A stretch of DNA of 64,000 nt from Streptomyces sp. S.PB5. Its GTDB lineage: Bacteria > Actinomycetota > Actinomycetes > Streptomycetales > Streptomycetaceae. Shown here piece after piece: positions 17,372 through 26,644 of this stretch. A program made the translations under genes and the position numbers. The first letter of the stretch is position 1. The number at the start of each line of letters is the position of its first letter. The stretch is from positions 434,001 through 498,000 of the forward strand of contig NZ_JAQMWP010000001.1 in assembly GCF_030403745.1 (NCBI RefSeq), read 5' to 3'. The notes under the pieces are model-generated. The model made no database searches, was not told where the DNA came from, and worked only from the letters and a program-made list of their open reading frames with translations.

Positions 17372-17806
17372 TTACTGCCCCGCGAGCTGCGCCAGCACCT
17401 GGTGGAGCGGTTCCGTCTCCCGGCGCTTGTACTCCTGGATCGCCCAGCCGTTGCCGTCCGGGTCCTTGAAGTACATGAACGTGGCGCCGTCCTGCGGGGC
17501 GAACTGCACGGGTTCGCTGACGTCCAGCCCCCGTGCCTTCAGCTCCTCGTACGCCGCCTTCGCGTCCGTGACGCACAGCTGCATGCCGTGGTACGTGCCC
17601 GGCTGCGGTGTGCCCGTCGGGACCTGGAGACCGTCGACGAGCGCGATCGAACACCCCGAACCCGGTGGGGTGAGCTGGACGATCCGTACGCCCTCCATCA
17701 CCTCGCCGTCGAGATCCACATGGAAACCGACCTTGTCCCGGTAGAACTCCTTGGCCCGGTCCACATCGGTGACCGGCATCAGGATCACTTCGAGACTCAT
17801 GTCCAT
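17372..17806 (-). CDS. VOC (glyoxalase/bleomycin-resistance fold) protein
   Basis: 144 residues with a single pair of beta-alpha-beta-beta-beta modules. VDRAKEFYRDKVGFHVD at the N-terminus and FMYFKDPDGNGWAIQEY near the C-terminus are strong VOC signatures; the Glu in AIQEY is the usual metal ligand. VOC proteins catalyse diverse metal-dependent isomerisations, ring cleavages or bind drugs, so the substrate is undefined. Start at Met1 or Met3 (17800) is undecided. It faces the surface-protein gene tail to tail with a 21-bp gap. Confidence 0.88.
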   Translation of the reverse strand: MDMSLEVILMPVTDVDRAKEFYRDKVGFHVDLDGEVMEGVRIVQLTPPGSGCSIALVDGLQVPTGTPQPGTYHGMQLCVTDAKAAYEELKARGLDVSEPVQFAPQDGATFMYFKDPDGNGWAIQEYKRRETEPLHQVLAQLAGQ

Positions 17807-17870
17807 GGCGTGACTCCCTTGTCGACGTCAGACAACACGCGACTCACTCAGCTCACTCCGCGCACTCGAC

Positions 17871-18395
17871 TCACTCGAATCGCCAGCGGGTCTGGCTGAA
17901 CGGCTCCCCCTTACCGAAGCCGAAAACCGTGCGCGGCGCCACCGAAAAGACGAGAGCGCGTCCGGGACCGTGGTGGAAACACCCGTCCCGCACCTCGAAG
18001 CGCCAGAACTCGCCGTACTTCTCCTCCCACGCCGCCGCCAGCTCCCGCAGCCGGCCGTCATCGGCGACGCGCGCGGCCTCGCCCTCCACGACGAGGTCGT
18101 ATCCCCGGTTCCAGGTGTTGGTGCCGGTGGTGAGCACGACGTGCGGGTTCGCCGCGAGGTTGAGTGCCTTGCGTTCCTCCGGGCCCGTGCAGAAGTGCAG
18201 TGCGTCCCGGGACCAGACCGCGGGGAGCGGGGTCACATGCGGCCGTCCGTCCGGCCGGACCGTGGAGATCCAGAACAGTTCGGCCCCGGTGAGGATCTTC
18301 ACCGCCTCCGACCATTCGGTGGCGGAGGCCTTGCTGTCGCTGTAGCGGGGGTCGAGGCGGGTGTCGGGCTGTGTTTCGGGTCGTGTGTCGGACAT
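17871..18395 (-). CDS. Pyridoxamine 5'-phosphate oxidase-like flavin-binding split-barrel protein
   Basis: 174 residues. The split-barrel core is visible in ELFWISTVRPDGRPHVTPLP, followed by FCTGPEERKALNLAANPHV and LVVEGEAARV, the pattern of PNPOx-like FMN or F420 binders. A characteristic C-terminal segment (ALVFSVAPRTVFGFGKG, then FSQTRWRFE) is shared with many small actinobacterial members. These proteins reduce or oxidise varied substrates with a flavin or deazaflavin; the substrate is unknown. ATG 18395 is supported by a GGGAGG site just upstream; longer frames extend into noncoding sequence. Confidence 0.85.
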   Translation of the reverse strand: MSDTRPETQPDTRLDPRYSDSKASATEWSEAVKILTGAELFWISTVRPDGRPHVTPLPAVWSRDALHFCTGPEERKALNLAANPHVVLTTGTNTWNRGYDLVVEGEAARVADDGRLRELAAAWEEKYGEFWRFEVRDGCFHHGPGRALVFSVAPRTVFGFGKGEPFSQTRWRFE

Positions 18396-18545
18396 CAGAG
18401 TCCTCCCTTCGGAAGGCAGACCCGCCGTCGGCACGGAAGTCATCGGTCCCGGAGATTCGCCAAATGGCGAATGGGCCCGGCGCCCGGACGGCGGGATCGT
18501 CGGCACAGGCAGCGTTCCGGCTGCCCACAGAGACGGAGGCATCCC

Positions 18546-19415
18546 ATGCGTTCCTGCATGCGTTCCCACGACGGTCGCGGCCACCCGCGTCCGCACCGGC
18601 GGCCCGCCGCCCTCGCCGCCGCCCTGGTGGCGGCCCTGGCCTCGGCCCTCCTGGCCACCGGCTGCGAGACGGAGGCCCCCGGCACCCCCGCGAAGAAGTT
18701 CACGACGGTCCGCTTCACCCTCGGCCGCCACGGCGGCATCCAGATCGACGGCGCCTCCCGTGACGCGGTCACCCCGGCCGGTTCCCACACCGTGTCCGCC
18801 GGCCGCGCCCACCGCTTCACCCGCCCCGACGGCCGGCTGCTGGTGGTGCTGCGGCACTGGCCGGAGACGCAGGCGCAGTGGGCCTCGCGCGGCCGGGCGC
18901 CCCGCCTCCTGGAACCGCCCGAGCAGTCACCGGTCGAGACGGGATACCTGGTGGACACCACCGACTGGGTCAGGGCCGGTCTCGACGGACATCCGCTGCA
19001 GTGGCTGCGCGACGACACGATCCGCGTCGACACCACGGGCGACACCACCGACGCCCTCACGCGGCTCACGCTGTCCGGACCGCACGGGGGTCGGTCCGGA
19101 CAGCCCGTACCGCCGCCGGGGGACCGCGAGTGCGCGAAGCCCGCACGGGTGGTGCTCCCCGAGGTCACACCGGGGGCCGCCGTCACCGACGTACTGACCC
19201 GGCTGCGCGCACTGTGCCTGGACGTCCAGTACGCCTCCCTGCCGGGCAACGACCGCCCCGGCAGCGTCCAGCGCGTGTACGTCCCCGTCGCCGGCCACCC
19301 GGCCGCGTCGGCCTTCCTCCCGCCCTTCGACGGCACCGCCCCCGCCGACCGCATGCCGGGCGACAGCATCCCGACGGACCCGTCCCGCCCGGCCACCTTG
19401 GTGGTGACCCGCTGA
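18546..19415 (+). CDS. Putative lipoprotein of unknown function
   Basis: 289 residues. A basic N-terminus and hydrophobic stretch end in a lipobox (LLATGC, Cys at about residue 39), so the protein is probably exported and lipid-modified. The mature part (TVRFTLGRHGGIQIDGAS onward) is rich in Thr, Arg and Pro and contains two widely spaced Cys residues (RECAKP, RALCLDV). I do not recognise a domain. The start ATG 18546 follows GGAGG with good spacing; ATG 18558 is an alternative. A hairpin sits between its stop and glnE. Confidence 0.75.
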   Translation: MRSCMRSHDGRGHPRPHRRPAALAAALVAALASALLATGCETEAPGTPAKKFTTVRFTLGRHGGIQIDGASRDAVTPAGSHTVSAGRAHRFTRPDGRLLVVLRHWPETQAQWASRGRAPRLLEPPEQSPVETGYLVDTTDWVRAGLDGHPLQWLRDDTIRVDTTGDTTDALTRLTLSGPHGGRSGQPVPPPGDRECAKPARVVLPEVTPGAAVTDVLTRLRALCLDVQYASLPGNDRPGSVQRVYVPVAGHPAASAFLPPFDGTAPADRMPGDSIPTDPSRPATLVVTR

Positions 19416-19430
19416 GACCGGCCCGGCGTT

Positions 19431-19449
19431 CCGGGGCGATCCGCCCCGG
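19431..19449 (+). terminator. Hairpin between lipoprotein gene and glnE
   Basis: CCGGGGCG (19431-19438) pairs with CGCCCCGG (19442-19449) around a three-base loop; flanking GCG/CGC could extend the stem. It lies 15 bases after the lipoprotein stop, isolating glnE transcription. Confidence 0.6.
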
Positions 19450-19512
19450 CGCTTCTCCCACCCGCTCCGGTTAGGCTCAAGCAGGTATGACCTTGATCGG
19501 AGGAGGCCGAGG

Positions 19513-22509
19513 ATGACGGCGCCGGGGCGCAGGAGCAGTACCTTCAGTCGGCTGCTGCGGCACGGCTTCACCGACCCCTCCGCCTCCGAGCGACTGCTGG
19601 ACGGCCCGGAGCTGACCGGCGTACGCAACGACCCGGTGCTCCTCGAAGCGCTCGGCGCCACCGCCGACCCCGACCTCGCCCTGCACGGACTCGTACAGCT
19701 CCTGGAGGCGCAGCCCGGTCCCAGCGCGCGGCGGGAGCTGCTGGACACGGTGATAGCGGCCAAGCCGCTGCGCGACCGGCTGCTCGGGGTGCTGGGCGCG
19801 TCCGCCGCGCTCGCCGAGCACCTGGCCCGGCATCCGAGCGACTGGCAGGCGCTCGTCATGTACGAGCCGCGCGATCTGCACCCCGGCGTCGAGGAGTTCG
19901 AGCGCGGGCTGGCCGAGGCCACCGACCCCGTCTCCCTGCGGGTCGCCTACCGGCGCTGTCTGCTGTCCATCGCCGCCCGTGACGTGTGCGGGACGACGGA
20001 CCTCGCCGAGACCGCCGCCGAGCTCGCCGACCTCGCCACCGCCACCCTGCGCGCCGCCCTCGCCATCGCCCGCGCCGCCGCCCCCGACGACGCCGCGGCC
20101 TGCCGGCTCGCGGTCATCGCGATGGGCAAGTGCGGTGGCCACGAGCTCAATTACGTCTCCGACGTCGACGTCATCTTCGTCGGCGAGGCCGTGGAAGGGG
20201 CCGACGAGGGCAAGGCCCTGCGCTCCGCCACCAAGCTCGCCTCGCACATGATGCGGATCTGCTCCGAGACGACCGTGGAAGGGTCCATCTGGCCCGTCGA
20301 CGCCAATCTGCGGCCCGAGGGCCGCAACGGCCCGCTCGTCCGCACCCTCTCCTCCCACCTCGCCTACTACCAGCGCTGGGCCAAGACCTGGGAGTTCCAG
20401 GCCCTCCTCAAGGCCCGTCCGGTCGCCGGTGACATCGAGCTCGGCGAGGAGTACGTCACCGCCCTCGAACCGCTGGTCTGGAAGGCCGCCGAGCGCGACA
20501 ACTTCGTCGCCGACGTGCAGAAGATGCGGCGCCGGGTCGTCGAGAACATCCCGGCGGCGGAGGTCGAGCGCGAGCTCAAGCTCGGCCCCGGCGGCCTGAG
20601 GGACGTCGAATTCGCCGTACAGCTCCTGCAGTTGGTGCACGGCCGCGCCGACGTCTCGCTGCGCAGCGGCACCACCCTCGACGCCCTCCAGGCCCTCGCC
20701 GCCGGCGGCTACGTCGGCCGCGACGACGCCGGCCGGCTCGACGACGCCTACCGCTTCCTGCGCTCCATGGAACACCGCATCCAGCTCTACCGGCTGCGCC
20801 GCACCCATCTCGTCCCCGAGGACGAGTCCGACCAGCGCCGCATCGGCCGCTCCCTCGGCCTGCGCACGGACCCGGTGGCCGAGCTGAACCGCGAATGGAA
20901 GCGGCACGCCGGCGTCGTACGACGGCTGCACGAGAAGCTCTTCTACCGGCCGCTGCTCGACGCGGTGGCCCAACTGGCGCCCGGAGAGGCCCGGTTGAGC
21001 CCCGAGGCGGCCCGGGAGCGGCTCGTCGCGCTCGGGTACGCCGACCCGGCCGCAGCCCTCAGGCACCTGGAGGCGCTCGCCTCCGGTGTCACCCGCAAGG
21101 CCGCCATCCAGCGAACCCTCCTTCCCGTACTGCTGGGTTGGTTCGCCGACTCCGCCGACCCGGACGCCGGTCTGCTCAACTTCCGCAAGGTGTCGGACGC
21201 GTTGGGCAAGACGCCCTGGTATCTGCGGCTGCTGCGGGACGAGGGCGCCGCCGCCGAGAACCTCGCACGGGTGCTGTCCGCCGGACGGCTCGCCCCCGAC
21301 CTGCTGATGCGCGCCCCGGAAGCGGTGGCCCTGCTGGGCGACAGCGAGGGCGCCGGACTCGCCCCGCGCGGACGGGCCGCCCTGGAGCAGGAGATCCTCG
21401 CCGCGGTCAGCCGCGCCGACGGTGCCGGGCAGGCCGTCGCCGCGGCCCGTGGGGTGCGCCGCCGCGAGCTGTTCCGTACCGCCGCCGTGGACATCGTCGG
21501 CTCCTACGGGACCGAGACCCAGCCCGCCGAGGCCGACCAGGGCGCCCTGGTGGACCGGGTCGGCGGTGCGGTCTCCGACCTGACGGCCGCCACGCTCGCG
21601 GGCACCTTGCGCGCGGTCGTCCGCGACACCTGGGGCGACACCCTGCCGACCCGGTTCGCCGTCATCGGCATGGGGCGCTTCGGCGGCCACGAACTCGGCT
21701 ACGGCTCCGACGCGGACGTCCTGTTCGTGCACGAGCCCCGCAACGGCGTGCCAGAGCAGTCCGCCTCCGAGGCCGCGAACAAGGTCGTCTCCGAGATGCG
21801 CCGCCTGCTGCAGATCCCGAGCGCCGACCCACCACTGCTGATCGACGCCGACCTGCGCCCGGAGGGCAAGTCCGGCCCACTCGTACGGACGTTGAAGTCC
21901 TACGAGGCGTACTACCGCCGCTGGTCCCTGGTCTGGGAGTCGCAGGCGCTGCTGCGGGCCGAAGTCGTCGCCGGTGACGAGGACTTGGGGCGGCGTTTCA
22001 TCGAGCTGATCGATCCGCTGCGGTATCCGGCGGAGGGGCTCGGTGACGATGCCGTGCGGGAGATCCGGCGGCTGAAGGCGCGGATGGAGTCCGAGCGGTT
22101 GCCGCGTGGAGCCGACCCGAAGCTCCACACCAAGCTGGGGCCGGGGGGTCTGTCGGACGTCGAGTGGACGGTGCAGCTCTTCCAGCTGCAGCACGGGTGG
22201 GCGGAGGCCGGGCTCAGGACGACCCGGACGCGGGAGGCGCTTGCGGCGGCGTGTGCGGCTGGACTCATCGCCGGTGAGGATGCCGAGATCCTCGATGAGG
22301 CCTGGGTGTTGGCCACGCGGGTGCGTAACGCCGTGATGCTGGTGCGGGGGCGGGCCGGGGACACGTTTCCGTCCGACCCGCGTGAACTCGCCGCGGTGGG
22401 GCGGTACTTGGGGTACGGGCCGGGGCATGTGGGGGACATGCTGGATGACTATCGCCGTACGGCGCGCAGGGCGCGGGCTGTTGTGGAGACGTTGTTCTAC
22501 GGGGCGTGA
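19513..22509 (+). CDS. glnE: Glutamine synthetase adenylyltransferase / adenylyl-removing enzyme
   Basis: 998 residues, full length. The two nucleotidyltransferase domains are both intact: GKCGGHELNYVSDVDVIF in the N-terminal (deadenylylating) half and GMGRFGGHELGYGSDADVLF in the C-terminal (adenylylating) half, each followed by a PxDANLRPEGR or DADLRPEGK motif. It switches GSI (glnA, outside this window) by adding or removing AMP on a Tyr. Actinobacterial GlnE is known to respond mainly to nitrogen status. The ATG follows GGAGGAGG. Its 3' end overlaps the EamA gene on the other strand by 13 bp. Confidence 0.97.
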   Translation: MTAPGRRSSTFSRLLRHGFTDPSASERLLDGPELTGVRNDPVLLEALGATADPDLALHGLVQLLEAQPGPSARRELLDTVIAAKPLRDRLLGVLGASAALAEHLARHPSDWQALVMYEPRDLHPGVEEFERGLAEATDPVSLRVAYRRCLLSIAARDVCGTTDLAETAAELADLATATLRAALAIARAAAPDDAAACRLAVIAMGKCGGHELNYVSDVDVIFVGEAVEGADEGKALRSATKLASHMMRICSETTVEGSIWPVDANLRPEGRNGPLVRTLSSHLAYYQRWAKTWEFQALLKARPVAGDIELGEEYVTALEPLVWKAAERDNFVADVQKMRRRVVENIPAAEVERELKLGPGGLRDVEFAVQLLQLVHGRADVSLRSGTTLDALQALAAGGYVGRDDAGRLDDAYRFLRSMEHRIQLYRLRRTHLVPEDESDQRRIGRSLGLRTDPVAELNREWKRHAGVVRRLHEKLFYRPLLDAVAQLAPGEARLSPEAARERLVALGYADPAAALRHLEALASGVTRKAAIQRTLLPVLLGWFADSADPDAGLLNFRKVSDALGKTPWYLRLLRDEGAAAENLARVLSAGRLAPDLLMRAPEAVALLGDSEGAGLAPRGRAALEQEILAAVSRADGAGQAVAAARGVRRRELFRTAAVDIVGSYGTETQPAEADQGALVDRVGGAVSDLTAATLAGTLRAVVRDTWGDTLPTRFAVIGMGRFGGHELGYGSDADVLFVHEPRNGVPEQSASEAANKVVSEMRRLLQIPSADPPLLIDADLRPEGKSGPLVRTLKSYEAYYRRWSLVWESQALLRAEVVAGDEDLGRRFIELIDPLRYPAEGLGDDAVREIRRLKARMESERLPRGADPKLHTKLGPGGLSDVEWTVQLFQLQHGWAEAGLRTTRTREALAAACAAGLIAGEDAEILDEAWVLATRVRNAVMLVRGRAGDTFPSDPRELAAVGRYLGYGPGHVGDMLDDYRRTARRARAVVETLFYGA

Positions 22510-23444
22510 ACCGTTTTCGGCTGCGGCGCCGTGGGGGCTGGTCGCGCCCGCGCGGCGGTAGCCGCAGATTCAACACTGCCCCGCGCCCCTTTCACGCGGG
22601 TCATGGCGACCCCTGTCAGGACGATCGCCATGCCGATCAGCACCCTCAACCCCACCGTCTCGTCCAACAGCGCCGCACCTAGCGCCACCGACACCACCGG
22701 CAACAGGTAACCCACCGTCGCCGCCGCTGTCGCACCCTCGTCGGCTACCAAACGGTAGTTGAGATAGAACGTCACGCCCGTTCCCAGCACGCCCAACGCC
22801 GTGACCGCCACGAGTGCCGTGACGTCGGCGTCCACCGGCCCCGCCACCGGCAGGGACAGCGTCGTCCACCCCGTCGCCACGAACAGCTGCGCCGCCGACA
22901 TCGCCATCGGCGCCCGCTTGTCGGTCAGCTTGCGGGCCATGTACGCGAAGGCCACCGCGTAGCTCGCCGCCGCCCCCAGCAACGCCAGCGCGCTCCAGCT
23001 CAGCAGGCCCGAGCGGTGCCAGGGAGCGAAGATCAGGACCGTGCCGGCGAAGCCGAGGAGCAGGCCGGTCAGGCGTACGGGGTGCAGGCCGCGGTCGGTG
23101 CCCAGGAGGAGGCCGATCAGCAGTGACCACAGGGGAGTTGTGGCGTTGAGGACGCCCGCGATGCCCGAGTCGAGATGCTGCTCGCCGACCGCGAACAGCG
23201 CGAACGGGATCGCGTTGCAGAACAGCGCGGCCACGACCAGATGACCCCAGGTGGCCCGTGTGCGGGGGAGCCGCTGGCCGGCCCGGCGGGCCAGGGCCAG
23301 CAGGGTCAGGGTGCCCAGTGCGCAGCGGGCGATGGTGATCTGGGCGGGGGAGAGGCCGTGGTTGAGGGCGAGTTTGATCCAGAGGAAGCCCGAGCCCCAC
23401 AGAAGGGCCAGGGCCGCCATGCGGAGCGTGGAGGCGGGAGACAT
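22497..23444 (-). CDS. EamA/DMT-family transporter
   Basis: 315 residues with ten hydrophobic helices in two EamA repeats. The first repeat begins LALLWGSGFLWIKLAL and the second holds the family-typical GVTFYLNYRLVADEGATAAA and LPVVSVALGAALLDETVG. Such proteins export amino acids or other metabolites. It is divergent from a LysR gene 71 bp away, a common regulator-exporter arrangement. The C-terminal tail is Ala/Pro-rich. The 13-bp overlap with glnE on the other strand means no intergenic terminator separates them. Confidence 0.92.
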   Translation of the reverse strand: MSPASTLRMAALALLWGSGFLWIKLALNHGLSPAQITIARCALGTLTLLALARRAGQRLPRTRATWGHLVVAALFCNAIPFALFAVGEQHLDSGIAGVLNATTPLWSLLIGLLLGTDRGLHPVRLTGLLLGFAGTVLIFAPWHRSGLLSWSALALLGAAASYAVAFAYMARKLTDKRAPMAMSAAQLFVATGWTTLSLPVAGPVDADVTALVAVTALGVLGTGVTFYLNYRLVADEGATAAATVGYLLPVVSVALGAALLDETVGLRVLIGMAIVLTGVAMTRVKGARGSVESAATAARARPAPTAPQPKTVHAP

Positions 23445-23485
23445 GTCTCTACGGTCCGGGAGAAGACGTGTGAGGACAAGTGAAG

Positions 23486-23510
23486 GGTTCTTGATGTGTT
23501 GTTAAGCTTG
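23486..23510. promoter_or_regulatory. Candidate LysR-type operator between the divergent EamA and LysR genes
   Basis: The short divergent region contains CTTGATGTGTTGTTAAG (23490-23506), an AT-rich imperfect dyad that includes the T-N11-A pattern LysR proteins usually bind. It lies just before the LysR start. Low confidence because T-N11-A is short and was judged by eye. Confidence 0.35.
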
Positions 23511-23515
23511 GCTAC

Positions 23516-24418
23516 ATGCTGGATGTGCGTCGGATGCAGGTGCTGCGGGCCGTGGTCAGCAGCGGGTCGGTGACAGGGGCGGCCGCCGTGCTGGGGTACA
23601 CGCCCTCGGCGGTGAGTCAGCAGATCGCCGCGCTGGAGAAGGAGGCGCGGACGGATCTGCTGGAGCGGGTGGGGCGGGGGGTGCGTCCCACGGCCGCCGG
23701 GCTGCTGCTGACCGAGTACGCGGACACCATCAGCCGCCAGGTCGCCGAGGCGGAGACGGCCCTGGCCGATCTGCTGGCCGGGCGGACGGGACGGCTGTCG
23801 GTGCGGTACTTCGCCACCGCCGGGGCGTCTCTGGTCGCTCCGGCCGTGGCGCGGCTGCGGACGGACCATCCCGGCGTACAGGTCGAGCTGAAGCTCATCG
23901 ACCCGGAGGACCCCTTGCCGGACGTCCGGGAGGGGCGGGCGGACCTGGCGCTGGTGGTGGGGTCACGGGCCTCGGCCCACGACGGCGTACGGCTGCTGCA
24001 TCTGCTGGACGACCCGTATCTCGCGGTACTGCCCGAGGGGCACCCGCTGGCGGCTGCCGAGGTGCTGGAGATGACCGACCTCGCCGGGGAACCCTGGGTC
24101 GGCAGCGAATGGCCCGGACCGTGTCTCGACGCCCAGCTCCGCGCCTGCGACGCCGCCGGGTTCCGGCCGCGGTTCGTGGTCGAGAGCGAGGACTACGTCA
24201 CCGCGCAGGGGTTCGTCGCGGCGGGGCTGGGGGTGAGCATGATCCCCCGGCTGGGACTGGGGGTCGGCCTGCGGCCAGGGGTGGTCGTACGGGAGCTGCG
24301 GGGACCGGAGCCCTCGCGGTCGATCTACGCGGCGGTCCGGGAGACGGCCCCGCCGCAGCCGGCGTTGCGGGCGTTCATCGCCGCGATGCGGGCTGCGGCC
24401 GAGGCCGGGGCTGCTTGA
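23516..24418 (+). CDS. LysR-family transcriptional regulator
   Basis: 300 residues. The N-terminal winged helix-turn-helix reads VRRMQVLRAVVSSGSVTGAA then LGYTPSAVSQQIAALEKE, the canonical LysR start, followed by a type-2 periplasmic-binding-like effector domain (about 90-290). It is divergent from the EamA exporter, so it probably controls that gene in response to the exported metabolite. Its last 44 bases overlap the PAP2 gene on the opposite strand. Confidence 0.94.
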   Translation: MLDVRRMQVLRAVVSSGSVTGAAAVLGYTPSAVSQQIAALEKEARTDLLERVGRGVRPTAAGLLLTEYADTISRQVAEAETALADLLAGRTGRLSVRYFATAGASLVAPAVARLRTDHPGVQVELKLIDPEDPLPDVREGRADLALVVGSRASAHDGVRLLHLLDDPYLAVLPEGHPLAAAEVLEMTDLAGEPWVGSEWPGPCLDAQLRACDAAGFRPRFVVESEDYVTAQGFVAAGLGVSMIPRLGLGVGLRPGVVVRELRGPEPSRSIYAAVRETAPPQPALRAFIAAMRAAAEAGAA

Positions 24419-25247
24419 CGGGCGGCACCAGCTGCGGCAGGCGGTACGGCAGGGCGCCGTACCAGAGGCGGGCGACCGTGAAGCCGAAGGCCAGGCAGAT
24501 CATGCCGCCGACCGCGTCGAGCCAGAAGTGGTTGGCCGTGGCGACGATGACCACCAGCGTGGCCGCCGGGTAGAGCAGGCCCAGGACCTTCACCCACGGG
24601 ACCGAGGCCAGCGCGAAGATCGTCAGGCCGCACCACAGGGACCAGCCGATGTGCATGGACGGCATCGCGGCGTACTGGTTCGACATGTTCTTCAGGTCGC
24701 CGGAGGCCATCGAGCCCCAGGTCTGATGGACCAGGACCGTGTCGATGAAGTCGCCGCCGTTCATCAGCCGGGGCGGGGCCAGCGGATACAGGTAGTAACC
24801 GACGAGGGCCACACCGGTCGTGGCGAAGAGGACCATGCGGGTCGCCGCGTAGCGGCCGGGGTGGCTGCGGTAGAGCCAGACGAGGACACCCAGCGTCACC
24901 ACGAAATGCAGCGTCGCGTAGTAGTAGTTCATGCCGACGATCAGCCAAGTCACCGAGTTCACGGCGTGGTTGACCGACTGCTCGACCGCGATCCCCAGGT
25001 CGTTCTCGACCCGCCAGATCCAGTCGGCGTTGCGCAGCGCCTCGGCCTTCTGCTCCGGGACCGCGTTGCGGATCAGTGAGTAAGTCCAGTAACTCACCGC
25101 GATCAGCAGGATCTCGAACCAGAGGCGGGGGCGGCGCGGGGCGCGCAGCCGGCTCAGGAGGCCCGGCCTCGTTCCGGCCGCGACAGGCTGTGGAACGGCC
25201 TCTTCGCGGCCTTCCAGTGTCGTCACGGTCGTCTCACCCATGGACAC
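24375..25247 (-). CDS. PAP2-superfamily membrane phosphatase/transferase
   Basis: 290 residues with about six membrane helices after a hydrophilic N-terminus. The PAP2 signature is split as usual: PSMHIGWSLW (phosphatase motif 2 with catalytic His) and NHFWLDAVGG (motif 3), with the APPRLM loop before them. This arrangement matches the inositol-phosphoceramide-synthase-like (aureobasidin-type) branch, which moves or removes phosphate groups on lipids. Substrate unknown. The start may be Met3 (25241). It shares 44 bp at its 3' end with the LysR gene on the other strand. Confidence 0.88.
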   Translation of the reverse strand: MSMGETTVTTLEGREEAVPQPVAAGTRPGLLSRLRAPRRPRLWFEILLIAVSYWTYSLIRNAVPEQKAEALRNADWIWRVENDLGIAVEQSVNHAVNSVTWLIVGMNYYYATLHFVVTLGVLVWLYRSHPGRYAATRMVLFATTGVALVGYYLYPLAPPRLMNGGDFIDTVLVHQTWGSMASGDLKNMSNQYAAMPSMHIGWSLWCGLTIFALASVPWVKVLGLLYPAATLVVIVATANHFWLDAVGGMICLAFGFTVARLWYGALPYRLPQLVPPVKQPRPRPQPASRR

Positions 25248-25372
25248 AGAGTCTGCCAGAAAAGCCCTTGCCCCCAGATCATCCCTCCGGCCGGTCCTGG
25301 TCGCACGTTCTACGGCGGGACGAGTCCTCGGACTCCTACCAGCGCATGCCTCGAAGCCCCCGATTCTCCGCC

Positions 25373-26419
25373 TCAGGGACGAGTGCGGTTCCTACGGGAC
25401 GAAACAGGCGCCGAAGCCGTCGACCCCCGCACCACCAGCTCCGGCATGAACACGAACTCGCTGTGCGGCGCCGGCGTCCCGCCGATCTCCTCCAGCAGCG
25501 TGCGCACCGCGGCCTGGCCCATCGCCGGCACCGGCTTGCGCACGGTGGTCAGCGGCGGGTCGGTGAAGGCGATCAGCGGCGAGTCGTCGAAGCCGACCAC
25601 CGAGACGTCCTTCGGCACCTCCAGACCGAGCTGCCGGGCCGCCCGTATCGCGCCCAGCGCCATCATGTCGCTCGCGCAGACCACGGCCGTGCAGTCGCGG
25701 CCGATCAGCGCCGTGGCGGCCGCCTGACCGCCCTCCAGGGTGTACAGCGAGTGCTGGACGAACTCCGTCTCGACGGTGTCCGTGGCCAGGCCGAGCTGGT
25801 CCTGCATCGCGCGGACGAAGCCCTCGATCTTGCGCTGGACCGGGACGAACCGCTTGGGGCCGAGGGCCAGGCCGATCCGTGTGTGCCCCAGCGACACCAG
25901 ATGCGTCACCGCCAGCGTCATCGCCGCACGGTCGTCGGGGGAGATGAACGGCGCCTGCACCTTCGGCGAGAAACCGTCCACGAGCACGAACGGCACGCCC
26001 TGGCCGCGCAGCTGCTCGTAGCGCTGCATGTCGGCGGAGGTGTCCGCGTGCAGTCCGGAGACGAAGATGATGCCCGCCACGCCCCGGTCGACGAGCATCT
26101 CCGTGAGCTCGTCCTCGGTGGAGCCGCCGGGCGTCTGGGTGGCGAGGACCGGTGTGTACCCCTGTCGCGTCAGCGCCTGCCCGATGACCTGGGCGAGCGC
26201 CGGGAATATGGGGTTCTCCAGCTCCGGGGTTATCAGGCCCACCAGGCCCTCACTGCGCTGCCGCAGACGCACCGGGCGCTCGTAGCCCAGCACGTCGAGT
26301 GCGGCCAGCACGGACTGGCGGGTGGTGGCGGCGACGCCCGGCTTCCCGTTGAGGACCCGGCTGACGGTCGCTTCGCTCACCCCCGCTTGCGCAGCGATGT
26401 CAGCAAGCCGTGTGGTCAC
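25373..26419 (-). CDS. malR: LacI-family repressor MalR of maltose/maltodextrin genes
   Basis: 348 residues from GTG 26419. The LacI helix-turn-helix and hinge are TTRLADIAAQAGVSEATVSR and RVLNGKPGV, then a periplasmic-binding-like sugar-sensing domain (GLITPELENPIFP, VCASDMMALGAIRAA, VSVVGFDDSPL). The start was placed at the GTG that begins the helix-turn-helix, because the 31 upstream codons are Pro/Arg-rich filler. Divergent position to malE and near identity in phrase to the S. coelicolor repressor I recall support MalR, which represses malEFG and is relieved by maltodextrins. Also called Reg1 in S. lividans. Confidence 0.95.
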   Translation of the reverse strand: MTTRLADIAAQAGVSEATVSRVLNGKPGVAATTRQSVLAALDVLGYERPVRLRQRSEGLVGLITPELENPIFPALAQVIGQALTRQGYTPVLATQTPGGSTEDELTEMLVDRGVAGIIFVSGLHADTSADMQRYEQLRGQGVPFVLVDGFSPKVQAPFISPDDRAAMTLAVTHLVSLGHTRIGLALGPKRFVPVQRKIEGFVRAMQDQLGLATDTVETEFVQHSLYTLEGGQAAATALIGRDCTAVVCASDMMALGAIRAARQLGLEVPKDVSVVGFDDSPLIAFTDPPLTTVRKPVPAMGQAAVRTLLEEIGGTPAPHSEFVFMPELVVRGSTASAPVSSRRNRTRP

Positions 26420-26531
26420 GGGGTTGGACTGTACCGGCCAGGTCTGCCCTTGCACACCAAATGGACGTCGCGGCCGACCTGTTGGCCGGCCGGGTCCGGG
26501 TTGCCGCGTCATCGCGCCCCCTCATGAAAGT

Positions 26532-26558
26532 CTTGGCAAGAGCTTGCAGAGTCTTGCA
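26532..26558. promoter_or_regulatory. Candidate MalR operator cluster, malR-proximal
   Basis: Three CTTG-type elements lie close together: CTTGGCAAG (26532-26540, itself nearly palindromic), GCTTGCAGA and GTCTTGCAC. CTTGCAG-type words are the reported Reg1/MalR recognition elements in Streptomyces amylase promoters. Position in the 413-bp malR-malE gap fits autoregulation of malR. Confidence 0.6.
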
Positions 26559-26644
26559 CAACCCACCCTGTGCCGCCCCACCGCTGGAAACAAGCGTCTC
26601 ACGGTGGTTGCCCACAGGTCACGCGCGGATAACTTCAGCGACGT

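Noticed and set aside
19487..19516. A nine-codon frame (MTLIGGGRG) overlapping the glnE start as ATGA
   Set aside because: It consists largely of the ribosome-binding-site sequence read as codons; too short to support as a leader peptide without conservation data.
19477..22428. Long open frame antisense to glnE
   Set aside because: Same composition artefact; glnE on the plus strand has both nucleotidyltransferase motifs.
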